From Lojkania enalia (Eukaryota > Ascomycota > Dothideomycetes > Pleosporales), in contig ML986612.1 in NCBI GenBank assembly GCA_010094045.1, positions 1 through 16,569 of the forward strand: a stretch of DNA of 16,569 bases, written 5' to 3'. The notes under the pieces are model-generated. The model worked only from the letters and a program-made list of their open reading frames with translations, did not search any database and was not told where the DNA came from. The position numbers and the translations under genes were made by a program. Shown piece by piece: positions 1 through 9,072 of this stretch. Position 1 is the stretch's first letter. Each line of letters begins with the position of its first letter.

Positions 1-1200
1 ATTCGTTTATAAAGTATTCTAGTTTACTATAATTATAGTAATTACTTAGAGTCGTATACCTTTTAGGTATAAGAGTTTTACTAGATTATTAAAAAGCGAT
101 TATAGTAGAATAAGGTATTAATACTAGGGTAGATTAAAATAGTATTAAATTATAGGTTACCTTAGATAAACTTTTAAAGATCTTCTAGTACTAATCTAAA
201 TTTACTTTAACTATAACCTATAAGCTAATAGTTTATTCTAAAAGGCTAGAAATACTTCTCCTTTCTATATTATAGGCTGTTAAGTAGGCGACTATAGTAT
301 TAAAAGAGCTTTTCTATATAAGCTTAAAGCTAAGGTTTAGTATCTTTAGACTAGAGAGAATCTTATTCTATAGGTAGAAGAACTACTTAGATTAGGATAC
401 AGATCCTCTAATAGCTATACTAATAAAGCAAGCTTTAAAAGTTGGAAATACTTTTCTCTTATTTATTTTTAGAATCTAAAACGCCTATTATACTTCTATC
501 TTTTTATTACCTATAATAAAATACAATTATAGAAGTAAAATTATTTTTTTAGTATTCTTAAACTAATACTAGTCTAATTTAACTAGGTATTTTAGCTCTA
601 GATACTCTTTTACAGTACTAGAGGTATATTCTTATACTAATACTATATATATATATTCTATTAAATAGTAATCTATATTAATCTTAAATTAGTCTAGAAT
701 TAAAGCTTACTATTATTTAAATATAAGTTTACTACTATCTATAAAACTTTTAATCTTAGGTATATATTTAGTAAAGTAGATTTAAAGGGGTTTAAAGGTA
801 GCTAAGAAATTTTTTACTAGAAGAGTTATAAAAGTTTTCTAATATATTATTAGTTCTAATTTAGTAGTTTATAGAGGTTAATTAAGACTAATAGTTCTCT
901 ATTATATTAAGTATATAATCTCCTCTTATAAAATTATAATTTATTTCTTAAGGGTTAGTTTACTCTAATTTTCCTTTAAATTAGATAGGTTCTTATAAAC
1001 CTTATAGAAAGGGGTCCACCTGTTATAGAGCCTCTTATAAGAAATAATAGTTATTCTACACGCGTAGATAGAAGTTTACTCTTACTATAACTTATATATA
1101 TATCGATTCTAGTATAGAAATTAGAAGGTAAATTATAGTTAGATATTAGCGGTTACCTTTAATTCTAATAGGTTATTAGTAGTCTTTAAGTTTCTACCTA
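1..1200 (-). pseudogene. gag: gag pseudogene of element A (capsid and zinc knuckle), 3' end cut by window
   Basis: Gag packages element RNA into virus-like particles in the cytoplasm. On the minus strand, the frame whose codons begin at coordinates equal to 1 mod 3 reads as a gypsy-type Gag. A capsid-like stretch lies at roughly 840-300, with a typical Asp-Gly-Ser-Lys-Leu type block (Gly now Ser) near 740-720. It ends with a CCHC zinc knuckle whose first Cys codon is 40-38, second Cys 31-29 and His 16-14, all now Tyr; the last Cys falls outside the window. Stops are nearly all TAA or TAG where Gln or Trp is expected. The start is unknown because ATG has become ATA; anything between about 1000 and 1330 is possible. 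Copy B (15515-16569) shows the same frame. Confidence 0.75.
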
Positions 1201-1452
1201 GATATACTCTATATAGCTTTTTTAAAGGTAATCCTAATTATAGAAGATAGAAAGTTCTAAATCTAAAAGTTTTAATTAATAAAAGGTTTCTAAAATTTTA
1301 TTTAAGTAACTAAATAATTTAATATAATAGTATATAAGTATTATAATCTAAACTAAATCGGGTATATTTTAGACTTTAATATAGTTAAATAAACAATCGA
1401 TATAATATTATTAAAGAGACTATTACTAGTAGTATTAAATTCTTCTATATAA
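1201..1452 (-). other. Leader between element A 5' LTR and gag
   Basis: This is the presumed untranslated leader and start of gag for element A. The primer-binding site should begin directly at 1452 on the minus strand. The sequence there (ttatatagaagaat) has no recognisable tRNA 3'-end complement, and RIP may have erased the usual TGG. I see no other feature. Confidence 0.4.
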
Positions 1453-1731
1453 TATAATAGTATAGGTAAGATAATAGGTCTAAATATAATATAAATCTAC
1501 TTAAAGGTATATAGAAGTATATAAGAGTTTAAGAACCTAGAAATTCTATTAACACCTATAAGCCTTATATAAAAGGATATAGAAGAACTACTAAACTACT
1601 TATAAGGGAGTATATAACTATATATAGAAGGGAAAAGGGGCGGAACTAGGGGTAGAATAAGATAAATAAAAAGCTTTAAGATAAGGTTATATATAAAGCT
1701 TTTCGTAGAACAATTTCTTCGTATTATTATA
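1453..1731 (-). repeat. 5' LTR of element A (279 bp)
   Basis: This segment is repeated at 10197-10474, with long exact blocks such as the one around 1546-1620. Both copies start tata on the plus strand and end in tattattata. That fits TG...CA termini turned to TA...TA by RIP on both strands. On its left the minus-strand sequence leads into gag, so this is the 5' LTR of A, whereas the other copy is preceded by pol and a polypurine tract. Its promoter cannot be picked out because the whole region is TA-rich. Confidence 0.88.
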
Positions 1732-2130
1732 TTATTAAACTCCTATAAAAGTATAAAGGAGAGAGAAGAGTAGGAAAATTCTAGCTTATTATTCTAGCTC
1801 TAGTCTCTACTTAGGCTTCGCTTTTATAAACGCTATCTATAGAAGCCTCCTCGCTAAACTATATATTACTAACTTATTATCTTCTAGTAAAGTTAGACTT
1901 CTATTATTTATCTATACTCTAGCCTTTATTTAAACTAGAAATATATATCTCTACTTATCTTACTTTAATAGTCTATCTTATAGCGCTCTAAAATACTCTT
2001 TATAATAACCTTTTAATTTATACTTCTACTCTAACTCCCTCTAAAAAATTTCCCGGGATTTAGTAGGAATTTATAGAATCTAGACTAAATCTAGAGGATT
2101 TAGACTATATTATAAGTATATTAGTATAGT

Positions 2131-2400
2131 CTATTATTATTATATAATAGTACTAATCTAGAGGTTAGGTTAGTTCGGTTTATATAATAGTATTATACTA
2201 GAAATTAGGTTAGATTATAGGCGTATTAACACGATTAATTATTATTATATAGTAGTACTATATTAGAGATTAGATTAGGTTATAGATATATTAGCGCGAC
2301 TAGTTATTATTATATAGTAGTATTATATTAGAGATTAGGTCGGTTTATATAGTAGTACTATACTAGAGATTAGATTAGATTAGTATAGTATTATTATAAG
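2131..2400. repeat. Degenerate minisatellite, about five units of 45-65 bp
   Basis: Units share a core like tatatagtagtactatattagagattaggtt, beginning near 2136, 2181, 2246, 2309 and 2345. Some units carry an extra segment containing attagcgcgactag or its variant. Unit length therefore varies, as in a higher-order tandem array. Differences between units are largely transitions. Confidence 0.7.
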
Positions 2401-2590
2401 CGTTTAGAAATATACTTAGATTAGACTCTAACGCTTAATTAAAGATCTAGATATAATATTATAGCAACGTATATTAGATTATTAATACTAAATAAATAAG
2501 TATTAGATTAAACTATATAGATAACTAATATACTACTATTATAATAGTTTAAAATATCTAGATAAAGAGAGAAAGAAGATAGATATTAGA

Positions 2591-2608
2591 TTATATATAT
2601 ATATATAT
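2591..2608. repeat. (TA)n tract at the insertion site of element C
   Basis: A run of alternating T and A directly abuts the left end of element C and includes the target duplication. Ty3/gypsy elements duplicate a short target on insertion, so this was probably the target. Confidence 0.7.
2601..2605. repeat. Target-site duplication of element C, left copy (atata)
   Basis: The five bases before the 5' LTR equal the five bases after the 3' LTR (9441-9445). Five base pairs is the usual size for this superfamily. The sequence is simple, so chance agreement in AT-rich DNA is possible, but both LTR edges were set independently by alignment. Confidence 0.65.
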
Positions 2609-2939
2609 TATAGACATCTCTATAAGAACCCCCGTACTAGACCTAATTAAGATCTAGAACTCTATATAGCTAAAAGAATAAGGCTAATATAAGGTATATA
2701 ACGTGCTTAGTAGCTTAGTTAACTAAGCAACTAAGCAAGAAAAATAATAAGGGGACTAAATTATATTTAATAACCTTATAACTCTAATCTTTATAGCTTT
2801 TTATAGTTAACTTAAATATCCTTTATATACTCTACTTATATACTTCTATTATAAGCCTATAAGAATAATATACTTTATAGCATATAATTACTCTTAGTTA
2901 TTACTCTATCCTATACCTAGCTAATTAGAGGCTGTTATA
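2606..2939 (+). repeat. 5' LTR of element C (334 bp)
   Basis: It matches 9073-9440 almost throughout; the differences I checked are transitions. It begins tattatagac and ends gctgttata, consistent with TG...CA ends changed to TA...TA. It is 34 bp shorter than the 3' LTR because a hairpin unit (2706-2735) is present once here and twice there. Confidence 0.92.
2706..2735. repeat. Near-perfect hairpin in the 5' LTR of element C, single copy
   Basis: The sequence cttagtagcttag-ttaa-ctaagcaactaag folds into two 13-base arms with one mismatch and a 4-base loop. The same unit occurs twice in tandem in the 3' LTR (9173-9202 and 9207-9236). Being in the LTR, it could lie in the transcript end or the promoter region; the R boundary is not visible. 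Confidence 0.8.
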
Positions 2940-3097
2940 CTTTAACTACCCTCGTAAGGCTAGAAGAAGTAAGACCAGTTAGACTACCCTAGTTATAAGG
3001 AAAGATATACCTTCGGTAAGTAACGTAGGAAACTTACGTAAGTAGAATATTAGGATTAGCTAGTAAAGCCACCTCTTTAGAGGTAGGTACAACAACT
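2940..3097 (+). other. Leader of element C between 5' LTR and gag
   Basis: This is the untranslated leader of about 158 bp. The primer-binding site should start at about 2940-2942, but ctttaactaccctcgtaagg does not resemble a tRNA 3' complement that I know. RIP may have altered it, or the element may use another priming mode. The stretch is somewhat less mutated than the flanks. Confidence 0.5.
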
Positions 3098-3299
3098 ATA
3101 TTTATAAGAATATAGAATAAATTAGCGTAATAATAGGAATAGCTAGTTCTAGTAGATAAATAGATAAGAAGTCTAAAAGAGACTTAGGATAGCCTTTTTA
3201 AAAGTTTTAAAGGAATATAAAGAATAGTTAATAGTAAATAAGAGATAGAACTTATAGGAATTATCTAGAAACTCGAATAAGTCGAAAGAGTACTACTAA

Positions 3300-3870
3300 T
3301 AATATATTACTAATAATAAATTAAACTAGTACTACTCGATAAATTTAACGGAACTAGGTCTAAACTTAAAAGATTCCTAGTAGTAGTAAGGATCTATATT
3401 AACGCTAACCTTAATATTATTTAATATAAGAACGAGAAAGTACTATTTATAGAAGTATACTTAACAGGTAAACTACTCAACTAGTTCTAGTCCTTCCTAA
3501 TAGATTTTAAGAACTATATAGAGGAATACTAGAAGAGTAAAACTAAGATAATATTTATAAGTCTAGTATACTTCTAATAGAAACTCGAACTAGCGTTTAG
3601 AGATATCAACGAAGTACGAGTAGTAGAAGATAGACTCTACAATCTAGTTTAACTAGGATCTATTACCTTATATATATTAAGCTTTTAATAGCTCTTAAAT
3701 AAAGTTGTATAGAACGACTATAGTATAATAGTAAAATTCCGCAGAGGATTAAAAATAGAAATAAGAAGAGTAATAATATATATAGAGTAACCGCGGGACC
3801 TAGCATTATACTTCTAACTAGTAAAGAGAATTAATAATAAACTATACCAGTTTAAAAATAAGAAAAGATA
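3300..3870 (+). other. Capsid-like Gag domain of element C
   Basis: The frame reads as a retrotransposon Gag. It has an Asp-Lys-Phe-Asn-Gly block near 3340-3352 followed by a helical segment rich in Phe, Leu, Lys and Glu. A TAG and a TAG flank Phe near 3481-3490, where Gag proteins normally have Trp-Phe-Trp or Trp-Phe-Gln. Identification rests on the pattern and on position ahead of the zinc knuckle. Confidence 0.7.
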
Positions 3871-4006
3871 AGCGTACTATTAAAGGGTATACTTTTTAGT
3901 AAGGGCTGCTGATATAGGCGGACCTATAGATCTAAATACTACTAGAGAAAAAAAGCCTAAGTTATAAGCAACTTAAGAAAAGAAGACTTAGAAAAAAGAT
4001 ATTAAG

Positions 4007-4048
4007 TATTATAATTATTAAAAACTAGAATATATAGTAAAGAAATAT
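4007..4048 (+). other. CCHC zinc knuckle of element C Gag, all ligands lost
   Basis: The spacing C-X2-C-X4-H-X4-C is exact for codons 4007, 4016, 4031 and 4046. Each of these is now TAT (Tyr), which RIP makes from TGT or CAT. Surrounding Lys, Gly-position and basic residues fit a nucleocapsid knuckle, which binds the element's RNA during packaging. A Lys/Arg-rich run follows (4049-4080). Confidence 0.9.
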
Positions 4049-4080
4049 CGAAGTAAAAAGAAAGAAAAGAAAACCCGGCC

Positions 4081-5100
4081 TATAGAAGACAAACTATAGA
4101 AAGTAGATAAAGAGAAACTAGCCGCAACTATAGAATATAAAACTCTATATTAGTTCTTCTATAATAAAGACGAGTATTAAATATATTAACAACTTAAAGA
4201 AACTATAGAATATTAGCTTTAAAAGAAAATATAATTTATAGCAACATAGGAACGTATAAAAATATAGCTAGAAGAAGTTTAGGAAATATTAGATAAGAAT
4301 AAAGAAATAAATACTCCGTTATAAATAGAAGAAGCTACTACTAGAGTACTAATACCTAAGCTAGTATCTAGAGTATATTCTATATACCGATAAGGAATAA
4401 TCGAGTATAAATAGGAAACCCTAGCTCTTATAGCTATTCTACGAGAAGAACTACCTATAAGATTTTATAATAAAAATAGACTAGAATAAGATATTATTAA
4501 TGTTTATAAAAAATAGTAGAATATCTACTCTAGAGAAATCCGCTTCTTATACTTCTAAAAATAGATAGAAACTACGAAGGTAGTAGAAGAGTATCTTAAT
4601 ATAATAGATTAGAATAAGGCTGCGTATATAGTATAGAAAGTAGTAGCCTTCTTACGAAGTAAAGTACTAGTAAAATACTAGATACTAAAGGCATCGCGAT
4701 ATAAATAAGAATAGGATTATTAGATTAGAGAAGATAATAACTCTTATATAAACTAACACTACCTAGCGCATTTTAAGATAGTATAAATATCGTATATCGA
4801 ACGATAATATAAGGCCTACTAAAGAAGAAAAGAAAATACAGGTATATAGCTAAGACAACTAAATAAAGACAAAATACTAGAAAACCTTATAAAGTAAGAA
4901 GCTATAATAGGATAGGAAGTTACTAAACAAACCTAAAACTATATAATACTTAAATCTAGACCTTTATTACCTAAAGTATACGTTAGAGGAAGGTTATAAT
5001 ATAAATACTTAGAACGGAAATATTTAAAATATATATCTATAAAAGAAGTAATAGCCTACTAGTCTAAGATAACTTAGTTATACAGGAACGTAGGAGAATA
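4081..5100 (+). other. Long Glu/Lys-rich segment between zinc knuckle and protease
   Basis: About 340 codons stay in frame with gag-pol between the zinc knuckle and the protease, much longer than usual for Ty3/gypsy elements, where these lie close together. The translation is rich in Glu, Lys, Gln-derived TAA and Ile or Leu, and looks helical or coiled-coil. Near 4993-5045 there are several Tyr codons (possible former Cys), but their spacing matches no zinc motif I can name. I do not recognise a domain. Confidence 0.55.
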
Positions 5101-5140
5101 CTACTTTACAACACCCGGACGGTACTACAGCTATAAAGTA

Positions 5141-5230
5141 TATATACTTATTAATAGTAGAGTAATAAAGAATTTTATAGCTAATAATTATATTACTAGA
5201 AAAGGAATACCTATAATATAACTAGAACAA
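5141..5230 (+). other. Aspartic protease active-site region of element C
   Basis: The codons at 5147-5176 read Leu-Ile-Asn-Ser-Arg-Val-Ile-Lys-Asn-Phe. The family pattern is Leu-Ile-Asp-Ser-Gly-Ala-Thr followed by Asn-Phe-Ile. The catalytic Asp (5153-5155) is now Asn and the Gly is Arg, both explained by G-to-A changes. The protease would have cut the polyprotein in the particle. Confidence 0.8.
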
Positions 5231-5639
5231 CCTTATATAATTTAAACTATAAAAGGGAAAGATTTCTAGAAGAAAGTTATATATACTATAGAACTAGAAG
5301 AGTTTAAAATTCTAGGAACAACCTAACAAGAATAAATATTCTAAATTATAGAGATTACTAACTATAATATTATTCTAGAAATTCTATAGTTGAGAAAAGA
5401 AAACCCTTAGATAAATTAGTAAACGGGACGAATTATCTTTAAAAACTCTAGCTAACTAATTAAAGAACAACTTACTATAATAGTAAAAGAAGTAGTAAAA
5501 GAATTATTCCTAATAGGAAACGTATTATATAGTATATCTAAAGAATACTAATATTTGATAAAACAGTTCTAAAAACTACTATAATACCTATCTAAATACA
5601 GAGAACACGATTATAAAATTAAATTACAACTAGAAAAAG

Positions 5640-6260
5640 AACCTAGATACGGACTAATATATAGTCTAATACTAAGAGAAATAGAGGCTCTAGAATAATA
5701 TATAGACGAATACTTAAAGAAAGGAATAATTAGAGAATTAAACTTACTAGTAGCACACCCTATACTCTTTATAGATAAGAAAGGAATAACTAACCTATAA
5801 ATATATGTTAATTATCGCACCCTTAATATTATAATTAAGAATTAATATCCTCTACTACTTATTTATAATTTAAGAAACTAATTAAGAGAAGCTACTATCT
5901 TTATAAAATTAGACATCTAGAACGTATACTATTAAATCTATATTAAAGAAGGAGATAAATAGAAAATAGTATTTAAAATAAAAAGGGGACTCTTTAAATA
6001 TCTAGTTATACTATTTAGACTTACTAATATACTAGCTACCTTCTAAAAACGAATTAATAAGGTACTAAAATCCTACCTTAGACGATTCTATATAGTATAT
6101 TTAGATAACGTTCTTATATATTTAAAAACAAAATAGGAATATAAAGAATATATTAAACAAGTACTACGCATATTATAAGTAGTAAAACTATACCTTAAAA
6201 TAAGGAAGTATAAATTCTATACTATAAGAATAGACTATTTAAGATTTATTATTAAACTAG
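5640..6260 (+). other. Reverse transcriptase domain of element C
   Basis: The frame shows the RT blocks in order: Pro-Ile-Leu-Phe near 5758, Val-Asn-Tyr-Arg-x-Leu-Asn near 5807-5830, Lys-Leu-Asp-Ile with an intact catalytic Asp near 5910, the Phe-x-Tyr-x-x-x-x-Phe block near 5990, and the polymerase box at 6098-6109. That box reads Tyr-Leu-Asp-Asn; the second Asp (GAC) became AAC through a TpG-to-TpA change. Conserved Trp and Gln positions are TAG and TAA. This domain copied element RNA into DNA. Confidence 0.93.
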
Positions 6261-6529
6261 AATAACTATAAATAGACCTAAATAAATTAGTAGTAATTAG
6301 AGACTAGCTAATTTTAAAGTTAGTTAAAGATGTCTAATCCTTTATAGAATTTTATAACTTCTATCAAACCTTTATTAATAATTAGAGTAATATAACTATA
6401 CCCCTAACTTAACTATTAAAGAAAAATGTTACCTTTATATAGAGAAACAAATAAGAAAAAGCCTTCTAAGAAGTTAAGAAATAATTTTAGCAAGAACTAG
6501 TACTGAAATTCTATAACCTAGAAAAGAAA

Positions 6530-6770
6530 ACCCTTATAGAAACCGACGTATTAGGAATAAAAATAGCTAGAATCCTTATACAAATCTATAATAGGAAACG
6601 ATACCTAGTAGTATACTATTTACGAAAACTTATACTAGTAGAGATAAATTATAATATATATAACTAAGAATTTCTAGCTATTATAGTATACTTTAAAGAA
6701 TAGCGTATATACCTGTAAGGAGCTAAATAGTAAACTAAAGTCTATTACAATTATAAAAACCTTACTACCT
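6530..6770 (+). other. RNase H domain of element C
   Basis: The block Glu-Thr-Asp-Val at 6539-6550 keeps the catalytic Asp (6545-6547). Further on are the Tyr-x-x-Arg-Lys-Leu block near 6620 and a Glu-Phe/Leu-Leu-Ala-Ile block near 6670. The downstream Trp before Arg is TAG. It degraded the RNA strand of the RNA-DNA hybrid. The position directly after RT is typical of Ty3/gypsy. Confidence 0.88.
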
Positions 6771-7149
6771 TCCTTACTATTAAAACTCTTACCCCCAGAT
6801 AGGTTAGATAGTTATAAGAACTAGCTACATTTAACTTTAAAATCATCTATATTAATAGAAGATAAAATTAACAAGTAGACGTATTAAGTAGACTATTAGA
6901 ATATAAGTAAGAGAAAGGAACTACAGCTATACTACTAAGAAGATAATAAGATAGAAGTATAGTATATAATTACCTAAGACTCGTAGCAACAACTATTATT
7001 AAAGAAGTAAACTAGATAACTCTAATTAGGTTAGTAATAAACGGAATATCTAAAGAACTCTAAGAATAAAAACTAAAATAGGTAGATAGGCTATTATATA
7101 TTTATAACTAAATCTATATACTAGTTAAGATTAAAAAAGAATTTATTAG

Positions 7150-7740
7150 ACAATTTTATAAAGCCCCTACTTATAGATACTAAAGAACTAAAAAAACGCT
7201 AGAACAAATCCTTAGAGGATTCTACTTTCCTAAAGTAAGAGAATAGGTAAAAAATATACTATAGGAATATATAGACTATTAATAGAATAAACCTAATAAA
7301 TATATACTCTATAAACTATTATAAAATCTAAAAATACTAACTAAGCTATAGATAGAAGTTACTATAGACTTTATTATTAAACTATTAAAGTTAAAAGACT
7401 ATCCGAAAGAAGAAGTATATAATTCTATTATAATAATTATAGATAGACTTATAAAATATACCTACTTTATCCCCTATAATAAAGCGTTATTAGTAGAATA
7501 AGTTGCAAATACCTTTCTAAAATAGATTATAGTATAATATAGAGTACTCTAGAAGATAATTATAGACTAAAATACTAAGTTTACTTTAAAGTTTTAGTAA
7601 ACAATTATAAACTTACTAAAAATTAAATATAAAATATCTACAGTATTTTACCTATAAATAGATAGATAGATAGAATAAATAAACTAAATAGTAGAGTAAT
7701 ACCTATAGTACTACCTTAACTATAGATAAAATAATTGGGT
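7150..7740 (+). other. Integrase of element C: zinc-binding and catalytic core
   Basis: The zinc-binding HHCC ligands fall at 7157, 7178, 7268 and 7277, with C-X2-C spacing; all are now Tyr. The core keeps the catalytic triad codons: Asp 7367-7369, Asp 7565-7567 and Glu 7673-7675. The last two are 36 codons apart, which is D-X35-E exactly. The Thr/Ser-x-x-Tyr-x-x-x-Thr-Asp-Gly-x-Thr-Glu block preceding the Glu is recognisable, with Gln and Trp positions as stops. It inserted the DNA copy into the chromosome. Confidence 0.93.
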
Positions 7741-8039
7741 AATACTACTATTAATAGTACAACTCGCGTATAATAGTATTATATATAGTATAACCAGAGT
7801 ATTACTATTTATAGTAAACTATAGGTATAAACTAAAAATATATAATACTCTAATTAAAGTAGTATTATAGGCACTTTAAGTATAAGAATAAGTTGAGATT
7901 ATTTAATAAATATAAGACTTACTAAAGAAAGATCTCTAGTTCCTATAATATACTATAAAAAAATACTATAATAAGAAATATAAATAACTACCTTACTTTA
8001 AAAAGGGAGAAAAAGTTTAGCTACTAAGACGAAATATTT

Positions 8040-8185
8040 AAAGTAAATAACTAAGTAGTAAACTAGACTATATTAAAATTAGACTATATAAGATTAAAGA
8101 ATAGATATTACCTATAAACTATTAACTTAAATTATCTACAACTATAAAAATCCACCTAACCTTCTATATTATACTTATAGAAAAG
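8040..8185 (+). other. GPY/F module after the integrase core of element C
   Basis: In frame after the core is a Lys-Leu-Asp-x-Ile-Lys-like stretch, an Arg-Leu-Tyr-Lys-Ile (family Gly-Pro-Tyr/Phe-Lys-Ile), then Asn-Tyr-x-Leu-x-Leu and a Lys-Ile-His block at about 8148-8156. This small C-terminal integrase module is typical of chromoviruses and precedes the chromodomain. Confidence 0.75.
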
Positions 8186-8229
8186 GTACCTTAAGACACT
8201 AAACTAGTAGTATATAACGTAGATACGTA

Positions 8230-8375
8230 CGGAAAAGACTAGAAATAGAAAGTTAAGAGAGTAATAAAGTATAAAATATAGAATAGTAAATAGTACTATT
8301 TAGTAAAATAGTTAGAAGTAGATAAATATAGAAACCTATAGAATAATACTTAGAAACTAGAAGAAAACCTTAGCT
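8230..8375 (+). other. Chromodomain of element C
   Basis: The reading is stop-stop pairs where Trp is expected, then Lys-Val-Lys-Arg-Val-Ile, Tyr-Tyr-Leu-Val-Lys-(TAG) at 8294-8311, and a later Asn-Thr-(TAG)-x-x-Glu-Glu-Asn-Leu. This matches the chromodomain pattern Tyr-Leu-Val-Lys-Trp ... Asn-Thr-Trp-Glu with its Trp codons hit by RIP. Chromodomains on integrases bind methylated histone tails and guide insertion, so this element likely favoured heterochromatin (inference). Confidence 0.85.
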
Positions 8376-8379
8376 TTAC

Positions 8380-8755
8380 AGCGTTATAAGTATATTATAA
8401 AACTTAAATTCGCGAAGAAAACCTAGAAATAGAATAGTAGAATTAAATAATATTAGCTATATTATAGGAGGCGACTCTGCTTTAAGAAGAAAACCTACCT
8501 TACAATCCGCCTCCTTCTCCTCCTTAAACTGCTCCTACGCATATTTATAACCCTCTATCTACCTATACTTCGCTTATTTACGAACTTTATAAAGATGCTA
8601 AATCTTTATATAAACTACTACTATCTTATTAAGAAGTTATTCTAACTCCTTCTAGGCTAGATAGATCTCCTCTTCTAGCTTTACAACTTTAGTATCCTAC
8701 TTTACTACTAGAAAGAATTAGGAATGAACTAGTATTATAGAACTATAATATATAA
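8380..8755 (+). other. Pro/Ser-rich C-terminal tail of element C Pol
   Basis: The frame continues about 125 codons past the chromodomain. It holds a proline run at 8507-8526 and a Ser/Thr/Leu-rich end. This part keeps more CpA and TpG than the rest. No domain is recognised; disordered tails after the chromodomain occur in fungal elements. Confidence 0.55.
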
Positions 8756-9057
8756 GTAATCTAAGTATCGCAATCTATATTATATAATAAATATATACTA
8801 GTATAAAGGTACTCTAAATAATATAACTTTTTAGGTATTTCCTTTTTATTTACCTTATAAGTTAACCTTTTATAGGAATACTAGAAATAAAGTATAATTA
8901 TTTTACCTAAATAGTTTATATAATTAGTATAATAGTATCTATTTAGAGTTAAATAATAAAGGGGAAGTATTAGAAATATATATAGTCTTAGCGAAAACAG
9001 TATATTAACCCTACTATATACTAGTTTAGAACGGGAAAACTCTTAGGTTAAGAGTTT
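8756..9057 (+). other. 3' untranslated region of element C
   Basis: About 300 bp lie between the end of the polyprotein frame and the polypurine tract. It is AT-rich with stops in all frames, and has a second purine-rich patch, aaaggggaag, at about 8959-8968. I see no gene. Confidence 0.6.
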
Positions 9058-9072
9058 AAAGGGGGAAGGTAG
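9058..9072 (+). promoter_or_regulatory. Polypurine tract of element C
   Basis: The purine run aaagggggaagg followed by tag directly abuts the 3' LTR start at 9073. It would have primed plus-strand DNA synthesis after RNase H cleavage. Element B has a similar tract, ending in the same ggtag before its LTR. Confidence 0.85.

Larger units (their letters stand above)
1..1731 (-). mobile_element. Element A: partial Ty3/gypsy retrotransposon (5' LTR and gag), RIP-mutated
   Basis: This is the 5' part of an LTR retrotransposon read on the minus strand: LTR at 1731-1453, then a leader, then gag running out of the window at position 1. It is the same family as element B, because 1-918 aligns without gaps to 15652-16569 and the two LTRs match. 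In the first 120 aligned bases I count 13 differences, all transitions, as expected when two copies are mutated independently by RIP. Pol lies outside the window. The bases beyond the LTR (1732-1736, ttatt) are the candidate target duplication, but the other end cannot be seen. Confidence 0.88.
1732..2605. other. Mutated DNA between element A and element C, no gene seen
   Basis: This is the left part of the DNA into which element C inserted; its right continuation is 9441-10196. It is RIP-altered like the elements, with stops in all frames. It contains a degenerate minisatellite (2131-2400), a short GC-richer palindrome (cccggg at 2052-2057) and an AT microsatellite at the insertion point. 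I recognise no protein family. It may be an older repeat remnant rather than unique host DNA, since RIP acts on duplicated sequence or spreads from it. Confidence 0.6.
3098..8755 (+). pseudogene. gag-pol: gag-pol polyprotein pseudogene of element C, one continuous frame
   Basis: All domains share one frame (codons starting at 2 mod 3), which I checked at 4007 (zinc knuckle), 5147 (protease), 6098 (RT), 6545 (RNase H), 7157-7673 (integrase) and 8294 (chromodomain). The family's ancestor therefore made Gag and Pol from one open frame of about 1,886 codons without frameshifting, unless compensating indels exist. Stops are almost all TAG where Trp, or TAA where Gln, is conserved, as RIP produces. 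ATA codons at 3098, 3104 and 3110 are candidate former ATG starts. The end at 8753-8755 is the likeliest of several nearby TAA or TAG codons. No function can remain. Confidence 0.88.

Noticed and set aside
2161..2400. Repeated ttagg-like bases as telomere sequence.
   Set aside because: The typical fungal telomere is TTAGGG in perfect tandem. Here gattaggtta occurs once per long unit within a minisatellite.
2131..2400. CRISPR-like array.
   Set aside because: Units are contiguous, variable in length and without unique spacers, and the context is a eukaryotic transposon cluster.
2940..2960. Primer-binding site of element C.
   Set aside because: No match to a tRNA 3' end that I can recognise. 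Since RIP changes TGG and CA, it cannot be assigned without less mutated copies.
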